In this document: positions 1-7,746 of the stretch, in pieces
Layout: the number at the start of each line of letters is the position of its first letter
Numbering within the stretch: the stretch's first letter is position 1
Assembly: GCA_043819035.1 (NCBI GenBank)
Contig: JBDRFD010000051.1
Location: forward strand, 1-21,920
Source of the DNA: UBA2144 sp043819035
GTDB taxonomy: Bacteria; Patescibacteriota; Gracilibacteria; Peribacterales; Peribacteraceae
Direction: 5' to 3'
Length of the DNA stretch: 21,920 bases
Notes under the pieces: generated by a model
What the model saw: the letters and a program-made list of their open reading frames with translations, nothing else
Databases searched by the model: none
Told to the model about the DNA's origin: nothing
Position numbers and translations under genes: made by a program

Positions 1-411
<411 letters not shown>

Positions 412-423
412 CCAGGGAAATAC

Positions 424-509
424 CGCTTCGCTTCAACAGTTAACCAGTAACTATTAACAATTAACTCCTTGTTAAATGTTAACTGTTAAATGTTAATTGT
501 CGCGAAGCG
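424..509. repeat. Heptad array A: inverted GTTAACT-type array in the 16S trailer
   Basis: The right arm (471-500) is four heptads, GTTAAAT, GTTAACT, GTTAAAT and GTTAATT. The left arm (about 437-465) is the same pattern in reverse orientation, so the whole folds as a ~29-bp imperfect hairpin around a short loop (466-470). The hairpin is closed by a perfect 8-bp GC-rich clamp, CGCTTCGC (424-431) with GCGAAGCG (502-509). It lies 13 nt after the mature 16S end. The sequences just outside, 412-424 and 555-567, match 12 of 13 as direct repeats. Confidence 0.85.
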
Positions 510-577
510 CAGACATGCTCTGGCCGGTATCAAAAGCCATCATGTTAATGATTGCCAGGGAGATACCCTCATTCAGA

Positions 578-617
578 GTTAACTGTTAAATTGTTAACTG
601 TTAACTGTTGGATGTTG
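578..617. repeat. Heptad array B: short GTTAACT run
   Basis: Direct run GTTAACT, GTTAAATT, GTTAACT, GTTAACT, GTTGGAT with no obvious partner arm of its own. It could pair with the left arms of arrays A or C. It lies between the end of 16S and the terminator at 661-682. The rest of 510-660 holds no gene that I can see. Confidence 0.75.
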
Positions 618-660
618 CCCTGTAGACTTCTCTACTCTGCGATGGTGTGAAATTCAACAC

Positions 661-682
661 GTCCCGCTGCGGCGGGACTTTT
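661..682 (+). terminator. Rho-independent terminator of the 16S transcription unit
   Basis: A perfect 7-bp GC-rich stem, GTCCCGC (661-667) with GCGGGAC (672-678), has loop TGCG and is followed by TTTT (679-682). It lies about 250 nt after 16S with no gene between, so the 16S appears to be a stand-alone transcription unit. It would also sit downstream of the minus-strand sufD. Confidence 0.8.
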
Positions 683-752
683 AACAGTTAACAATTAACA
701 CACTTCGTTTTTAACGGAATTGTTAAATGTTAACTGTTAATTGTTAACTGTT
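683..752. repeat. Heptad array C: 18-bp perfect inverted repeat overlapping the sufD stop
   Basis: The left arm 683-700 (AACAGTTAACAATTAACA) is the exact reverse complement of 735-752. A further GTTAAAT-GTTAACT pair of heptads lies at 722-735. The 3' end of sufD runs into the array, which supplies its TAA stop (746-744) and probably its last codons (N-S). Confidence 0.85.
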
Positions 753-1487
753 GCCAAGAAATCCCTCTCTGTACATCTCCCTCGCCTTTTGTTGATCCAC
801 CCCCCTCGAAGCAAAATAGAAGATCTCCTCCGGACTCACATGCCGCACACTGGCGGCGTGGCTTGCTTTCACGTCATTCGTCTTAATATTTAAACCTGGA
901 ACTGCATCAACCTTCGCAGTTTTATCAAGCATCAATATATCTTCCTTCAAAAATACATCTGATCCCACACCTCCCTCGCCCACTTCTATCATTCCATTGC
1001 AACTGACTTGTGCATGATCCTCCGCAACACCTTTCATAACCATCTCTCCTCTGCCATTTGCCGCCTTAAAAATATTCTTTGCCGACAACTCGTGTTGGTC
1101 TTTTTCTTGTGCGTGAAATATCCAGTGGACTGAACTTTCTCCGTTAACTCCCTTCACTTCTGAAACCAACTCCTGCTTCACAGAGCTTCCTGAAGTTTCA
1201 TTCTTCCAAAATAGCTTCGCATCTTGTCCAACTCGACCATTCTGTCTGATCACTCCATCGTGAACAGACAAATGAACAGTTAGTTCTGTATTGTTTTCTA
1301 CAACAACTTCCAAGTCCAATTGAGCATCTTTCACTTGAATAAAATATTCTGAATATGAACCTTCTTCGGCATGCAAGATGAGTTTTGAATCCTCCGTAAC
1401 GACTATCTTTATTGGATGATCCCTCCGCTCATAACGTGGAATAGTTATTGTCTGCTTTGTGCCCGTAGCTGACGCGGAGACGCTCAT
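744..1487 (-). CDS. sufD: SufB/SufD-family Fe-S cluster assembly protein, short SufD
   Basis: This is a scaffold subunit of the cytosolic SUF Fe-S assembly machine, expected to pair with SufB and be driven by the SufC ATPase. The C-terminal third carries the family hallmark: KTNDVKASHAASVRHV, then EEIFYFASRGVD and the ARxMYxEGF end. The middle is the beta-helix-like part typical of SufB/D. At 247 residues it is much shorter than E. coli SufD (about 423 aa), so it lacks most of the N-terminal region. I chose ATG 1487 over an in-frame ATG at 1508, because the latter overlaps the -10 box. A palindromic -10 (1497-1504) lies exactly 9 nt upstream, shared with the divergent gene at 1514. The stop lies in heptad array C. 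sufB is about 1.8 kb away and sufC about 14 kb away. Confidence 0.88.
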   Translation of the reverse strand: MSVSASATGTKQTITIPRYERRDHPIKIVVTEDSKLILHAEEGSYSEYFIQVKDAQLDLEVVVENNTELTVHLSVHDGVIRQNGRVGQDAKLFWKNETSGSSVKQELVSEVKGVNGESSVHWIFHAQEKDQHELSAKNIFKAANGRGEMVMKGVAEDHAQVSCNGMIEVGEGGVGSDVFLKEDILMLDKTAKVDAVPGLNIKTNDVKASHAASVRHVSPEEIFYFASRGVDQQKAREMYREGFLGNS

Positions 1488-1496
1488 GGAGTATGG

Positions 1497-1504
1497 AGTA
1501 TACT
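1497..1504. promoter_or_regulatory. Palindromic bidirectional -10 box for sufD and the divergent orphan gene
   Basis: AGTATACT is self-complementary, so TATACT reads on both strands (1499-1504 plus; 1502-1497 minus). On each strand exactly 9 nt separate the hexamer from an ATG: 1514 on plus and 1487 on minus. Transcription starting about 7 nt after either box would begin within a few bases of the start codon. No convincing -35 is seen on either side. Confidence 0.55.
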
Positions 1505-1513
1505 GCATCTATC

Positions 1514-2104
1514 ATGGAACAACCGCGGATTTTCGTCATTAATGACCCTGATATCGCAGTGGCACTGGAACGGTCTGATGAAATGGATCAGCCTTTCGAG
1601 CATCTTCAGCGTCATCAGGATTGGCTGAAAGTTCGTGAACGTGGAGGAATATTCATCGTGAATACTGCGGGAAGAAACGCAGCTCAAAAACTGAATCCAA
1701 TTGTGTGCATCGAAGAATATCGTAGCCTTGTTCGTGACGCATTGATGAGAGATGAGCCACCTGTTCCACTGGAATATAATGCAATTTGGCAACCGGCAAC
1801 ATGGTTCGATTGCGATGTAGATAACCCTTCACTTACAGAAGAAGAGATATTCAAAAGGACAAGTTTTGTGCATCGTTTACATGATTGCATTCAAAACTAC
1901 AGAGACCGCTGGAGCAATCGTGTGAGCCGTATCATTCCAGGTGTAGAAAAACTTCCAAAGGCGATCAACATTGCAATGAGGTTTCGCAGTCGTGTAGAGG
2001 GCCTTGCACGAAAGAAGGGGGAGCACATCGCATTTTCGTTCGTCTTAGATGAATACCTCAGGCACGGTGATCTAAAAAAGCTCACCAAGAAGCCAAAATC
2101 ATGA
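1514..2104 (+). CDS. Orphan protein of unknown function, 196 aa
   Basis: I do not recognise the family. The protein is soluble, with no signal peptide or membrane segment. The N-terminal half is mixed, with segments such as RIFVINDPDIAVAL and GGIFIVNTAGRN that look like short beta strands. The C-terminal part is helical and basic and ends KKLTKKPKS. ATG 1514 is preferred over in-frame ATG 1493, because the latter lies upstream of the TATACT box at 1499-1504. It is divergent from sufD and followed after about 56 nt by another orphan gene on the same strand, which has its own promoter-like sequence. Codon use looks like the neighbours, and the open frame is long and uninterrupted, so it is probably real. 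Confidence 0.65.
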   Translation: MEQPRIFVINDPDIAVALERSDEMDQPFEHLQRHQDWLKVRERGGIFIVNTAGRNAAQKLNPIVCIEEYRSLVRDALMRDEPPVPLEYNAIWQPATWFDCDVDNPSLTEEEIFKRTSFVHRLHDCIQNYRDRWSNRVSRIIPGVEKLPKAINIAMRFRSRVEGLARKKGEHIAFSFVLDEYLRHGDLKKLTKKPKS

Positions 2105-2106
2105 CC

Positions 2107-2160
2107 TTGCTTTATGTTGTTTGTATAGTATATTAATACCATACTTTCCCCCCTTACTTC
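2107..2160 (+). promoter_or_regulatory. Promoter and pyrimidine-rich leader for the gene at 2161
   Basis: TTGCTT (2107-2112), 16-nt spacer, TATATT (2129-2134); TATAGT at 2124-2129 is an alternative -10. The predicted leader of about 20 nt is almost purely pyrimidine and contains CTTTCCCC just before the GTG start. It has no Shine-Dalgarno-like purine run. The same CTTTCCCC leader precedes the starts at 11053, 11273 and 15032. Confidence 0.45.
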
Positions 2161-2451
2161 GTGTTTGATTTTGAAAGTGATGTAGATCCGTTCGATACTG
2201 CATACGATGACGTACCAGATACCGGCACAGAAGTTGTCGATCATGATATTGAAGACCTACTCGCACAAGTAAAACAACAAGTTGATGCATTAAGAATCTC
2301 TCCCATTAAGAGTGATCACGCATTAGCTGACGAATACGGAGCACAGCTTCAGGGGATTGCGGGAAATATGGCCGAAGGATATGACATGAGAGAAGAACTT
2401 GAAGAAATACTGCGCAAAACATCCCCGGAATTCATCGCACAATCAGAGTAA
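2161..2451 (+). CDS. Small acidic orphan protein, 96 aa
   Basis: I do not recognise it. The first 30 residues are very acidic (FDFESDVDPFDTAYDDVPDT) and probably disordered; the rest looks helical (DIEDLLAQVKQQVDAL, then MREELEEILRK). There is no membrane segment. Translation would begin with GTG at 2161, directly after a pyrimidine-rich leader. The N-terminal MFD is shared with the 35-aa protein at 11273, which has the same leader type. It lies in a run of three plus-strand orphan genes (1514, 2161, 2473), with only 21 nt to the next start. The GTG start and lack of homology keep confidence moderate. Confidence 0.55.
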   Translation: MFDFESDVDPFDTAYDDVPDTGTEVVDHDIEDLLAQVKQQVDALRISPIKSDHALADEYGAQLQGIAGNMAEGYDMREELEEILRKTSPEFIAQSE

Positions 2452-2458
2452 TCGGGGA

Positions 2459-2464
2459 TACAAT
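2459..2464 (+). promoter_or_regulatory. -10 box 8 nt before the start at 2473
   Basis: TACAAT matches the -10 consensus at 5 of 6 positions and ends 8 nt before ATG 2473, so the predicted transcript is leaderless. No good -35 is visible. The box begins just after the preceding gene's stop. Confidence 0.4.
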
Positions 2465-2472
2465 CTGTAATC

Positions 2473-2958
2473 ATGAAAGCCCGCCAACTCACTCTTTTTG
2501 ATAAACGCGCACAGCCTCCCATTCCTCCCAAGGATGAACGGGAGACACCTGATGCGCCGTGGGATAGAGGAGCGCGTGGAATACATCCCTACATGAGACA
2601 AATTGATTTGGCTCTACTAGTTGTCCAGAGGAATCAGGGGCATGATGTTGATCAACAAGAAGTAATGAGTTTTGCCGAAAGAGTACGCGATGCTCAAGAC
2701 AGAAGCAGAGAAGAGGCAATCGCACTCTTAAAAGAATCCACAACAGATTCAAACCTCAGCGAAAGACTCCGGCATTCCATCGCAGGAATTCTTGGTCATG
2801 AAACGCGACGTATGAAAAAGAGGCTTGCAAGACAATGGGCTACAGAAGATAGGTTTCTAACACACCCTCAATGCGAGATTGTACTTCCACCTCAGCTTCA
2901 TCAATTACTTCTTTGGGGGAGCTGCCGGGGTTTAACAAATTGTCATCCACATAAATGA
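2473..2958 (+). CDS. Orphan protein, 161 aa, with tail antisense to the next gene
   Basis: I do not recognise it. The N-terminus MKARQLTLFDK resembles the short basic/hydrophobic starts of many orphan Patescibacteria proteins. Residues about 35-120 are charged and mainly helical (SFAERVRDAQDRSREEAIALL, RRMKKRLARQWATEDR). The last ~38 residues are encoded opposite the C-terminal end of the minus-strand gene 2840-3262, giving an unusually long 119-bp convergent overlap. The composition of this tail (CEIVLPPQLHQLLLWGSC) differs from the rest, suggesting the original stop was lost or a frameshift extended the frame. Start ATG 2473 lies 8 nt after a TACAAT box. Confidence 0.55.
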   Translation: MKARQLTLFDKRAQPPIPPKDERETPDAPWDRGARGIHPYMRQIDLALLVVQRNQGHDVDQQEVMSFAERVRDAQDRSREEAIALLKESTTDSNLSERLRHSIAGILGHETRRMKKRLARQWATEDRFLTHPQCEIVLPPQLHQLLLWGSCRGLTNCHPHK

Positions 2959-3262
2959 TTTCAGCAATTTCCGGAAACCTGTCTCCAAAAAATTCCAAAT
3001 GGCTACCTGTTGAGTACACCTGATTATCCTGATCAACCCATACGACAGTGCACCATCTTTCATTTTTAAGAAAAGCCCTCCCACACTTTGCAGTCGCTAA
3101 TAAACCAAGTAATTCATCTAAACTTCCAATAATCGGATGCTCGAGTTTACAGCCCAGAGCCTTGGACATCTGATCAACATTTTTGATTTCGCTATTGGGA
3201 TTAATGTCTGCAAGCAATTGGCGAGGATCCTGCTCTGCTTTGGGGGTTTCTGGCTTTGACAT
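2840..3262 (-). CDS. Orphan protein of unknown function, 140 aa
   Basis: I do not recognise it. It has a charged, probably flexible N-terminus (MSKPETPKAEQDPRQL). A compact core follows, with alternating beta-like stretches (RWCTVVWVDQDNQVYSTGSH, then EIAEIIYVDDNLLNPG), and a glutamate-rich helical C-terminus. There is no signal peptide or membrane segment. The ATG at 3262 follows a CCCTTTCC-containing pyrimidine-rich upstream stretch. It lies 65 nt downstream of sufB on the same strand and could be co-transcribed with it. Its 3' end overlaps the convergent gene 2473-2958 by 119 bp; this frame looks the more natural of the two in the overlap. Confidence 0.6.
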   Translation of the reverse strand: MSKPETPKAEQDPRQLLADINPNSEIKNVDQMSKALGCKLEHPIIGSLDELLGLLATAKCGRAFLKNERWCTVVWVDQDNQVYSTGSHLEFFGDRFPEIAEIIYVDDNLLNPGSSPKEVIDEAEVEVQSRIEGVLETYLL

Positions 3263-3327
3263 AATAGTAAATGGAAAGGGATGAATTGTGCTCTATTGTG
3301 CAACTTTTACAAGTAATAAATGTTCGA

Positions 3328-4734
3328 TTATCCAACAGACCCCTCCATCTCCAGCTCAATAAGCCGATTCATCTCAACCGCATACTCTAGCGGAAGCAGT
3401 CGAACAATAGGTTCGATGAAGCCGTTCACAATCATCGCTTTTGCCTCTTCCTCGCTTAGCCCTCGCGACTTGAGGTAAAACAAATCCTCGTCACTAAGTT
3501 TCCCAACCCTTGCTTCGTGCGCAATCGTCACATCATTGTTACGAACTTTGATATTTGGAACCGTGTCAGTTCGGCTTTTTTCATCGAGAAGCAGTGCATC
3601 ACACTCCACACTTACTGTGCAGTCGTATGCTTCGGGAGCAATGAAAACAGAACCTCGGTATACAGAAACTCCTCCGTCTTTGCTTACGGACTTGGAAACA
3701 ATGGAGCTCGAAGTATGTGGAGCCATGTGCAGGACCTTTGCGCCTGTGTCCTGCCACTGCCCTTCGTTTGCAAACGCAAGCCCCAAGTGATCGGACTTCG
3801 CACCTTCCCCAACAAGCATAGAACAAGGGTAGAGCATCGTCACTCCTGCACCCATATTGCCTCCGACCCATTCGATGACTGCGTCCTTCTCCACAATCGC
3901 ACGTTTGGTATTTAAGTTGTACGTATCCTTGCTCCAGTTTTCTACTGAGCTGTAACGAACATGCGAACCGGGCTTCGCAAAAATCTCGACACAGCCTGCA
4001 TGCAGTGCCTGCGTCCCATACTTGGGAGCAGAACATCCTTCAATGTAATGAACCTCTGCTCCTTCCTCAAGAATAATGAGTGTGTGCTCAAACTGCCCCA
4101 TATTCGGCGCATTCATCCGGAAGTAGGCTTGCAACGGTTCTGTGACGACGAGTCCTTTGGGGATATAGAGAAACGTACCACCTGACCAGACCGCTCCATG
4201 CAGAGCTGCAAACTTGTGATCGGTATTGGGCACGCATTTCATGAAGTGCTCCCGAACAATCTCAGGATGTTCATGAACTGCATCATCCATATCCATAAAG
4301 ATAACACCTTGGCCCCTCCACTGTTCCTTCAAACTATGGTAGATGATCTCACTTTCATACTGCGCGCCCACTCCAGCGAGCCACTTGTATTCCGCTTCAG
4401 GTATTCCCAGTCGATCATAAACTTTACGAATATCTTCCGGAACTTCTCCCCAGTCGGTCGCCTCTTCTAATCCAAGCGGCGCGTAATAAATGATATCATC
4501 GATATCTAAATTGCTAAGATCCGGACCCCATTTTGGCAACTTCAACTTATTGAAAATTTCAAATGATTCTATTCGATGCTCCAGCATCCACTTAGGTTCA
4601 TTCTTATCAGAAGATATATGCTTAATGAGTTCTTGAGTTACACCCTTCTGGACACCATCAATATATGCTGCCGGATTGGACTGATTGTGGACTGAAGAGA
4701 GTGTTGGGGGGGAAGACATATTGTTGCTTCTCAT
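3328..4734 (-). CDS. sufB: Fe-S cluster assembly scaffold SufB
   Basis: SufB is the central scaffold of the SufBCD complex, on which Fe-S clusters are built in the cytosol. The protein has 468 residues, close to the usual 470-495. Family blocks are visible: GVIFMDMDDAVHEHPEIVREHF, KFAALHGAVWSGGTFLYIPKG, EGCSAPKYGTQALHAGCVEIF, VRYSSVENWSKDTYNLNTKRA and the C-terminal IAHEARVGKLSDEDLFYLKSRG. The cysteine of VECDALLL (about residue 378) matches the conserved C-terminal SufB cysteine used in cluster formation. The AHE histidine and glutamate (about 406-407) are also kept. I chose ATG 4734 because it shares its A with the TGA of the upstream gene (TGATG), a translational-coupling arrangement; an in-frame TTG precedes it and an ATG follows at 4719. 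Confidence 0.95.
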   Translation of the reverse strand: MRSNNMSSPPTLSSVHNQSNPAAYIDGVQKGVTQELIKHISSDKNEPKWMLEHRIESFEIFNKLKLPKWGPDLSNLDIDDIIYYAPLGLEEATDWGEVPEDIRKVYDRLGIPEAEYKWLAGVGAQYESEIIYHSLKEQWRGQGVIFMDMDDAVHEHPEIVREHFMKCVPNTDHKFAALHGAVWSGGTFLYIPKGLVVTEPLQAYFRMNAPNMGQFEHTLIILEEGAEVHYIEGCSAPKYGTQALHAGCVEIFAKPGSHVRYSSVENWSKDTYNLNTKRAIVEKDAVIEWVGGNMGAGVTMLYPCSMLVGEGAKSDHLGLAFANEGQWQDTGAKVLHMAPHTSSSIVSKSVSKDGGVSVYRGSVFIAPEAYDCTVSVECDALLLDEKSRTDTVPNIKVRNNDVTIAHEARVGKLSDEDLFYLKSRGLSEEEAKAMIVNGFIEPIVRLLPLEYAVEMNRLIELEMEGSVG

Positions 4735-4982
4735 CAAGCAGCCAAACCCGGTCGGCGCTCACATGCGCCGATGCGTAACTCGTGGCCATTGAGAATTTTA
4801 TCTCTGAGTATACGCATACCATCCCGTGTTTCTTTAATATCTGCTTTAATGGAAATAAGATCTTCTTGGATTGTAGCCAGAATATCCAGGACAACCTTAA
4901 ACTGTTCATCATGCTGATCAATGCGCTTTCCCAACGAGCGCATATCAGACTTTGTTGCCGGAGACTGATCATCTTTCACCAT
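4734..4982 (-). CDS. Small coiled-coil protein translationally coupled to sufB
   Basis: This 82-residue protein begins MVKDDQSPATKSDMRSLG. A long heptad-patterned helix follows (residues about 15-65: RIDQHDEQFKVVLDIL, then IQEDLISIKADIKET), typical of a dimeric or trimeric coiled coil. The C-terminus is basic. It has no membrane segment and I do not recognise a family. ATG 4982 is preferred over an in-frame GTG at 4991. The stop TGA overlaps the sufB ATG (TGATG), so the two are probably co-translated. Whether it has any role in Fe-S assembly is unknown; the coupling is the only hint. Confidence 0.65.
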   Translation of the reverse strand: MVKDDQSPATKSDMRSLGKRIDQHDEQFKVVLDILATIQEDLISIKADIKETRDGMRILRDKILNGHELRIGACERRPGLAA

Positions 4983-5092
4983 AGAACACACAGGTTATCA
5001 AACACCTGTAATGAGCGCAACCTTCCAAATCCTTCATGGTTTTCATTGCGAATGATGCCCAGGCAGAGCAAAATCAGAACTCAAGCCAATTA

Positions 5093-5121
5093 TTGTCAAT
5101 TACTATGTTTTGTGCTATAAT
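5093..5121 (+). promoter_or_regulatory. Strong promoter of the MacAB-like export operon, predicted leaderless
   Basis: TTGTCA (5093-5098), 17-nt spacer, TATAAT (5116-5121), with an extended -10 TGC (5113-5115). The ATG of the adaptor gene lies 11 nt after the -10 (5133), so the expected start point (about 5128) leaves at most a few untranslated bases. No Shine-Dalgarno sequence would be present. Confidence 0.75.
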
Positions 5122-5132
5122 TACACTAAATC

Positions 5133-6971
5133 ATGGACACACTCGATAGTCCTCAGTTGGCTCCCGGAGCACATACCTCCCCTTCCCAGGGGAAAGCTCC
5201 TTTGCGCTTCCTGAAGGGAAAAGTTCTGCCTTTTGCCCGCAAACGGTGGAAGTGGCTTCTGGTTCTTCTGGTCATTCTCATCCCTATGGTTTGGGGTATT
5301 ATATGGCTTTTTGCACCTCAGAAAGCGGAGATGGTCCTCGAGACTTCCCGGCGCGGAGATCTGGTTCAGACGGTAGAGGCTGTGGGGACTGTTATTTCCG
5401 AGAAGGATTTGAAGCTTCGTTTCCCTGTCACCGGTGTGGTCGCAGAAGTGTTTGTAGAAGAAGGAGCAACTGTAACCGAGGGACAGGAACTTGCTCGTCT
5501 GCGCAACGAAGCGCTGCAAGCAGATGTGAATGGAGCAACAGCACAACTTGCGTCCAGGAAAGCAGACCTCAATAAACTGTTGGAAGGGGCCCGTCCGGAA
5601 GACATTGCAATCGCAGAAGCAGAAGTTGCGAACAAGCGTGCCGCACTCGATGCTGCGTACACTCTACTTGCAGGTGCCGAAGAGAAACTTAAAAAAGCAC
5701 AAGAGAAATTGAATTGGTTAAACCGCGAAGCTGAAATAAGTCTTGCCGGATATGTGAATACAGCTAGTAGTGAAAGCTCTGAGCAGCTCACAGTCGCACG
5801 AACAGCGTTGAATAAACTTGAAGATGTCTTCGAAGACAATGCCCTCTCCAATACTATTAATTATTACAAAACAACTGAATTTGCTGTTCTAGAAAAAAAA
5901 CGCAAGAATGCTGCAAATGCGCTGAACGAAGCAACAAGAGCCATCGCTTCTGATTTTGGGAATTATCGTGATGCAGTCCGTACGTTAGACCAAGTGCGTA
6001 GTGCGATTGTCGCAGTTTCCATCACTGTCAATGAATCGTATGTCTTCGTAGCGAATATCCCATTGAGCTACAGTTACGATAACTCAGATCGTGAAACACA
6101 TAAAGCGACCCTTTCAACGCAGAGCAGCAATGTACAAGTAGCGCTTTCATCCCTCGACTCTACTATCAAGAGCACGCGTGATGCAGGAGCAAACTTCGAT
6201 ACGCAAATAGCAACAGAAGAACAGACTGTCGCAACTGCACAGAGCACCAAAGAATCCGCCATGGCAGATATCCTGACATACGAAACTGCCCTGCGCACGC
6301 AGGAGGCGCAACTTGCTCTTAAGAGGGCGGGTACACGCCAGACCGAAATAGATTCGGCACGTGCACTGATGAATCAAGCATCCGCACAGTATCAAAAGGC
6401 TTCTGCACAATTGGATGACACGGTGCTCCGAGCACCCATCGAAGGAACAATCACAAAAGTGAACCTGAAGCCGGGAGAGTTTACAGGCGGACTGGACCTA
6501 CAGGAATACTCGTTTAGCATGCTTGGATCATCTCCTTATCGTATTGAAATGTTCGTGGCAGAGATCGACATTCCCAAAGTGCAGATGAGCCAAACTGGAG
6601 CTATAGATCTGGATGCATTCCCCGAGGAAGACTTTGTGATTAAGGTGAGTGAGATTGATCCAGCTGCGAGCAACATCGATGGAGTTTCCAAGTATCGCGT
6701 GAAGCTCGATTTCATAAAACAAGATAACCGCCTCAAAATAGGAATGACCGGTGACAGCGAAATCTTCACGAATGAAAGGAAGAACGTCGTGATTATTCCT
6801 GGAAGGGCGGTACTCACATCAGACAATGGCAAAATCGTGCGCATCTTTACAGAAGAAGGAGAAATAGAGGAGCGTCCTGTAAATGTTGGAATGAGCGGTG
6901 AGGGTGGAGATATAGAAGTAATTGACGGCATGGAAGAAGGCGAGACGATTGTCATTCTTATCAAGGATTAA
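5133..6971 (+). CDS. HlyD/MacA-type membrane fusion protein (export adaptor)
   Basis: The protein has 612 residues. A cytoplasmic basic N-terminus leads into one membrane anchor at about 45-63 (LLVLLVILIPMVWGIIWLF). A lipoyl-like half follows at about 80-130 (VEAVGTVISEKDLKLRFPVTGVV in part, then VFVEEGATVTEGQELARL). A very long alanine/glutamate-rich coiled-coil region spans about 135-430, and the second lipoyl half and beta-barrel (RAPIEGTITKVNLKPGEF onward) lead to the C-terminus (VNVGMSGEGGDIEVIDGMEEGETIV). The coiled coil is longer than in MacA, which is about 370 aa in total. The adaptor should bridge the ABC exporter encoded next. In a single-membrane CPR cell it would project into the cell wall rather than meet TolC. 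The ATPase gene starts 2 nt after the stop. Confidence 0.9.
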   Translation: MDTLDSPQLAPGAHTSPSQGKAPLRFLKGKVLPFARKRWKWLLVLLVILIPMVWGIIWLFAPQKAEMVLETSRRGDLVQTVEAVGTVISEKDLKLRFPVTGVVAEVFVEEGATVTEGQELARLRNEALQADVNGATAQLASRKADLNKLLEGARPEDIAIAEAEVANKRAALDAAYTLLAGAEEKLKKAQEKLNWLNREAEISLAGYVNTASSESSEQLTVARTALNKLEDVFEDNALSNTINYYKTTEFAVLEKKRKNAANALNEATRAIASDFGNYRDAVRTLDQVRSAIVAVSITVNESYVFVANIPLSYSYDNSDRETHKATLSTQSSNVQVALSSLDSTIKSTRDAGANFDTQIATEEQTVATAQSTKESAMADILTYETALRTQEAQLALKRAGTRQTEIDSARALMNQASAQYQKASAQLDDTVLRAPIEGTITKVNLKPGEFTGGLDLQEYSFSMLGSSPYRIEMFVAEIDIPKVQMSQTGAIDLDAFPEEDFVIKVSEIDPAASNIDGVSKYRVKLDFIKQDNRLKIGMTGDSEIFTNERKNVVIIPGRAVLTSDNGKIVRIFTEEGEIEERPVNVGMSGEGGDIEVIDGMEEGETIVILIKD

Positions 6972-6973
6972 TC

Positions 6974-7714
6974 ATGCCAAATAATGACGCACCGCTCATC
7001 GAAGTTAAAGACTTATACAAATCCTATTTTAATGAAGAGCTAGAAACACCGGTCCTCTTCGACATTGATCTGATCATTAAACGTAATGAATTTGTAGCCA
7101 TTATGGGTCCATCGGGATCCGGAAAATCAACACTCATGCATATTCTTGGGTTTCTAGATCACCACACAAGTGGTGAATATTTCTTCCAGGGGAAACCCAC
7201 ACGTGAAATGGACGAGGATACCCTTTCTCGCATTCGTGCCACACGCGTGAGTTTTGTTTTCCAGGCATTCAATCTCCTACCACGTGCATCTGTGGAGCAG
7301 AATGTGATGCTCCCGCTTATCTATCATCCCACAATTCCTGAGTCAGAGCGTCTTGAAAGGGTAACCAAAGCAATCGCAGCTGTAGGACTCGCACACAGGA
7401 AAGATAATTTGAGTAATCAGCTCTCCGGAGGAGAAAAGCAGCGCACTGCAATTGCGCGTGCGCTAGTGACAGAACCTGATATCATCTTTGCAGACGAGCC
7501 AACAGGAAACTTGGACTCAGTTTCGGGTATTCAAGTTATGTCAGCTCTTCAAGAGCTCCACGAGGCAGGCCATACAATAATTTTGGTAACACATGAGAAG
7601 AGCACAGCGGAACATGCTGATCGCATTATCGAACTTTTCGACGGTCGCATAACAAAAGATACAACTGAGTTTAAAACAAGAAAGGCGAAGGAAGAAGATT
7701 TCCTTAATAAATAG
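6974..7714 (+). CDS. MacB/LolD-type ABC transporter ATP-binding protein
   Basis: ATPase subunit of 246 residues. Walker A is GPSGSGKSTLMH (about 45-56), the Q-loop is in FVFQAFNLLPR (about 90-100), the signature is LSGGEKQRTAIARAL (about 149-163) and Walker B is IIFADEPTGNLDS (about 171-183). The H-loop is ILVTHE. The FNLLPR and GNLDS wording is typical of the MacB/LolD/FtsE class that powers mechanotransmission exporters. AAGGA six to seven nt before the ATG is one of the few plausible Shine-Dalgarno sites in the window and fits the altered anti-SD (TTCCTT). It sits directly behind the adaptor gene and before two permeases, so it presumably energises both. Confidence 0.95.
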   Translation: MPNNDAPLIEVKDLYKSYFNEELETPVLFDIDLIIKRNEFVAIMGPSGSGKSTLMHILGFLDHHTSGEYFFQGKPTREMDEDTLSRIRATRVSFVFQAFNLLPRASVEQNVMLPLIYHPTIPESERLERVTKAIAAVGLAHRKDNLSNQLSGGEKQRTAIARALVTEPDIIFADEPTGNLDSVSGIQVMSALQELHEAGHTIILVTHEKSTAEHADRIIELFDGRITKDTTEFKTRKAKEEDFLNK

Positions 7715-7746
7715 GTTAAATGTTAACTGTTAATTGTTAAATGTTG
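7715..7746. repeat. Heptad array D inside the exporter operon, supplying the permease start codon
   Basis: Perfectly phased heptads GTTAAAT (7715), GTTAACT (7722), GTTAATT (7729) and GTTAAAT (7736) fill the whole gap between the ATPase stop and the permease. The permease ATG (7741-7743) is made from the last GTTAAAT plus the following G. Only one orientation is present, so no hairpin forms. Confidence 0.85.

Noticed and set aside
510..660. Possible tRNA or 23S start behind 16S
   Set aside because: No cloverleaf, T-loop (GTTCRANNC) or conserved 23S 5' sequence could be found.
3517..4470. Several plus-strand open frames opposite sufB
   Set aside because: They are antisense shadows of a strongly conserved gene, with Cys/His/Arg-rich, non-protein-like composition.
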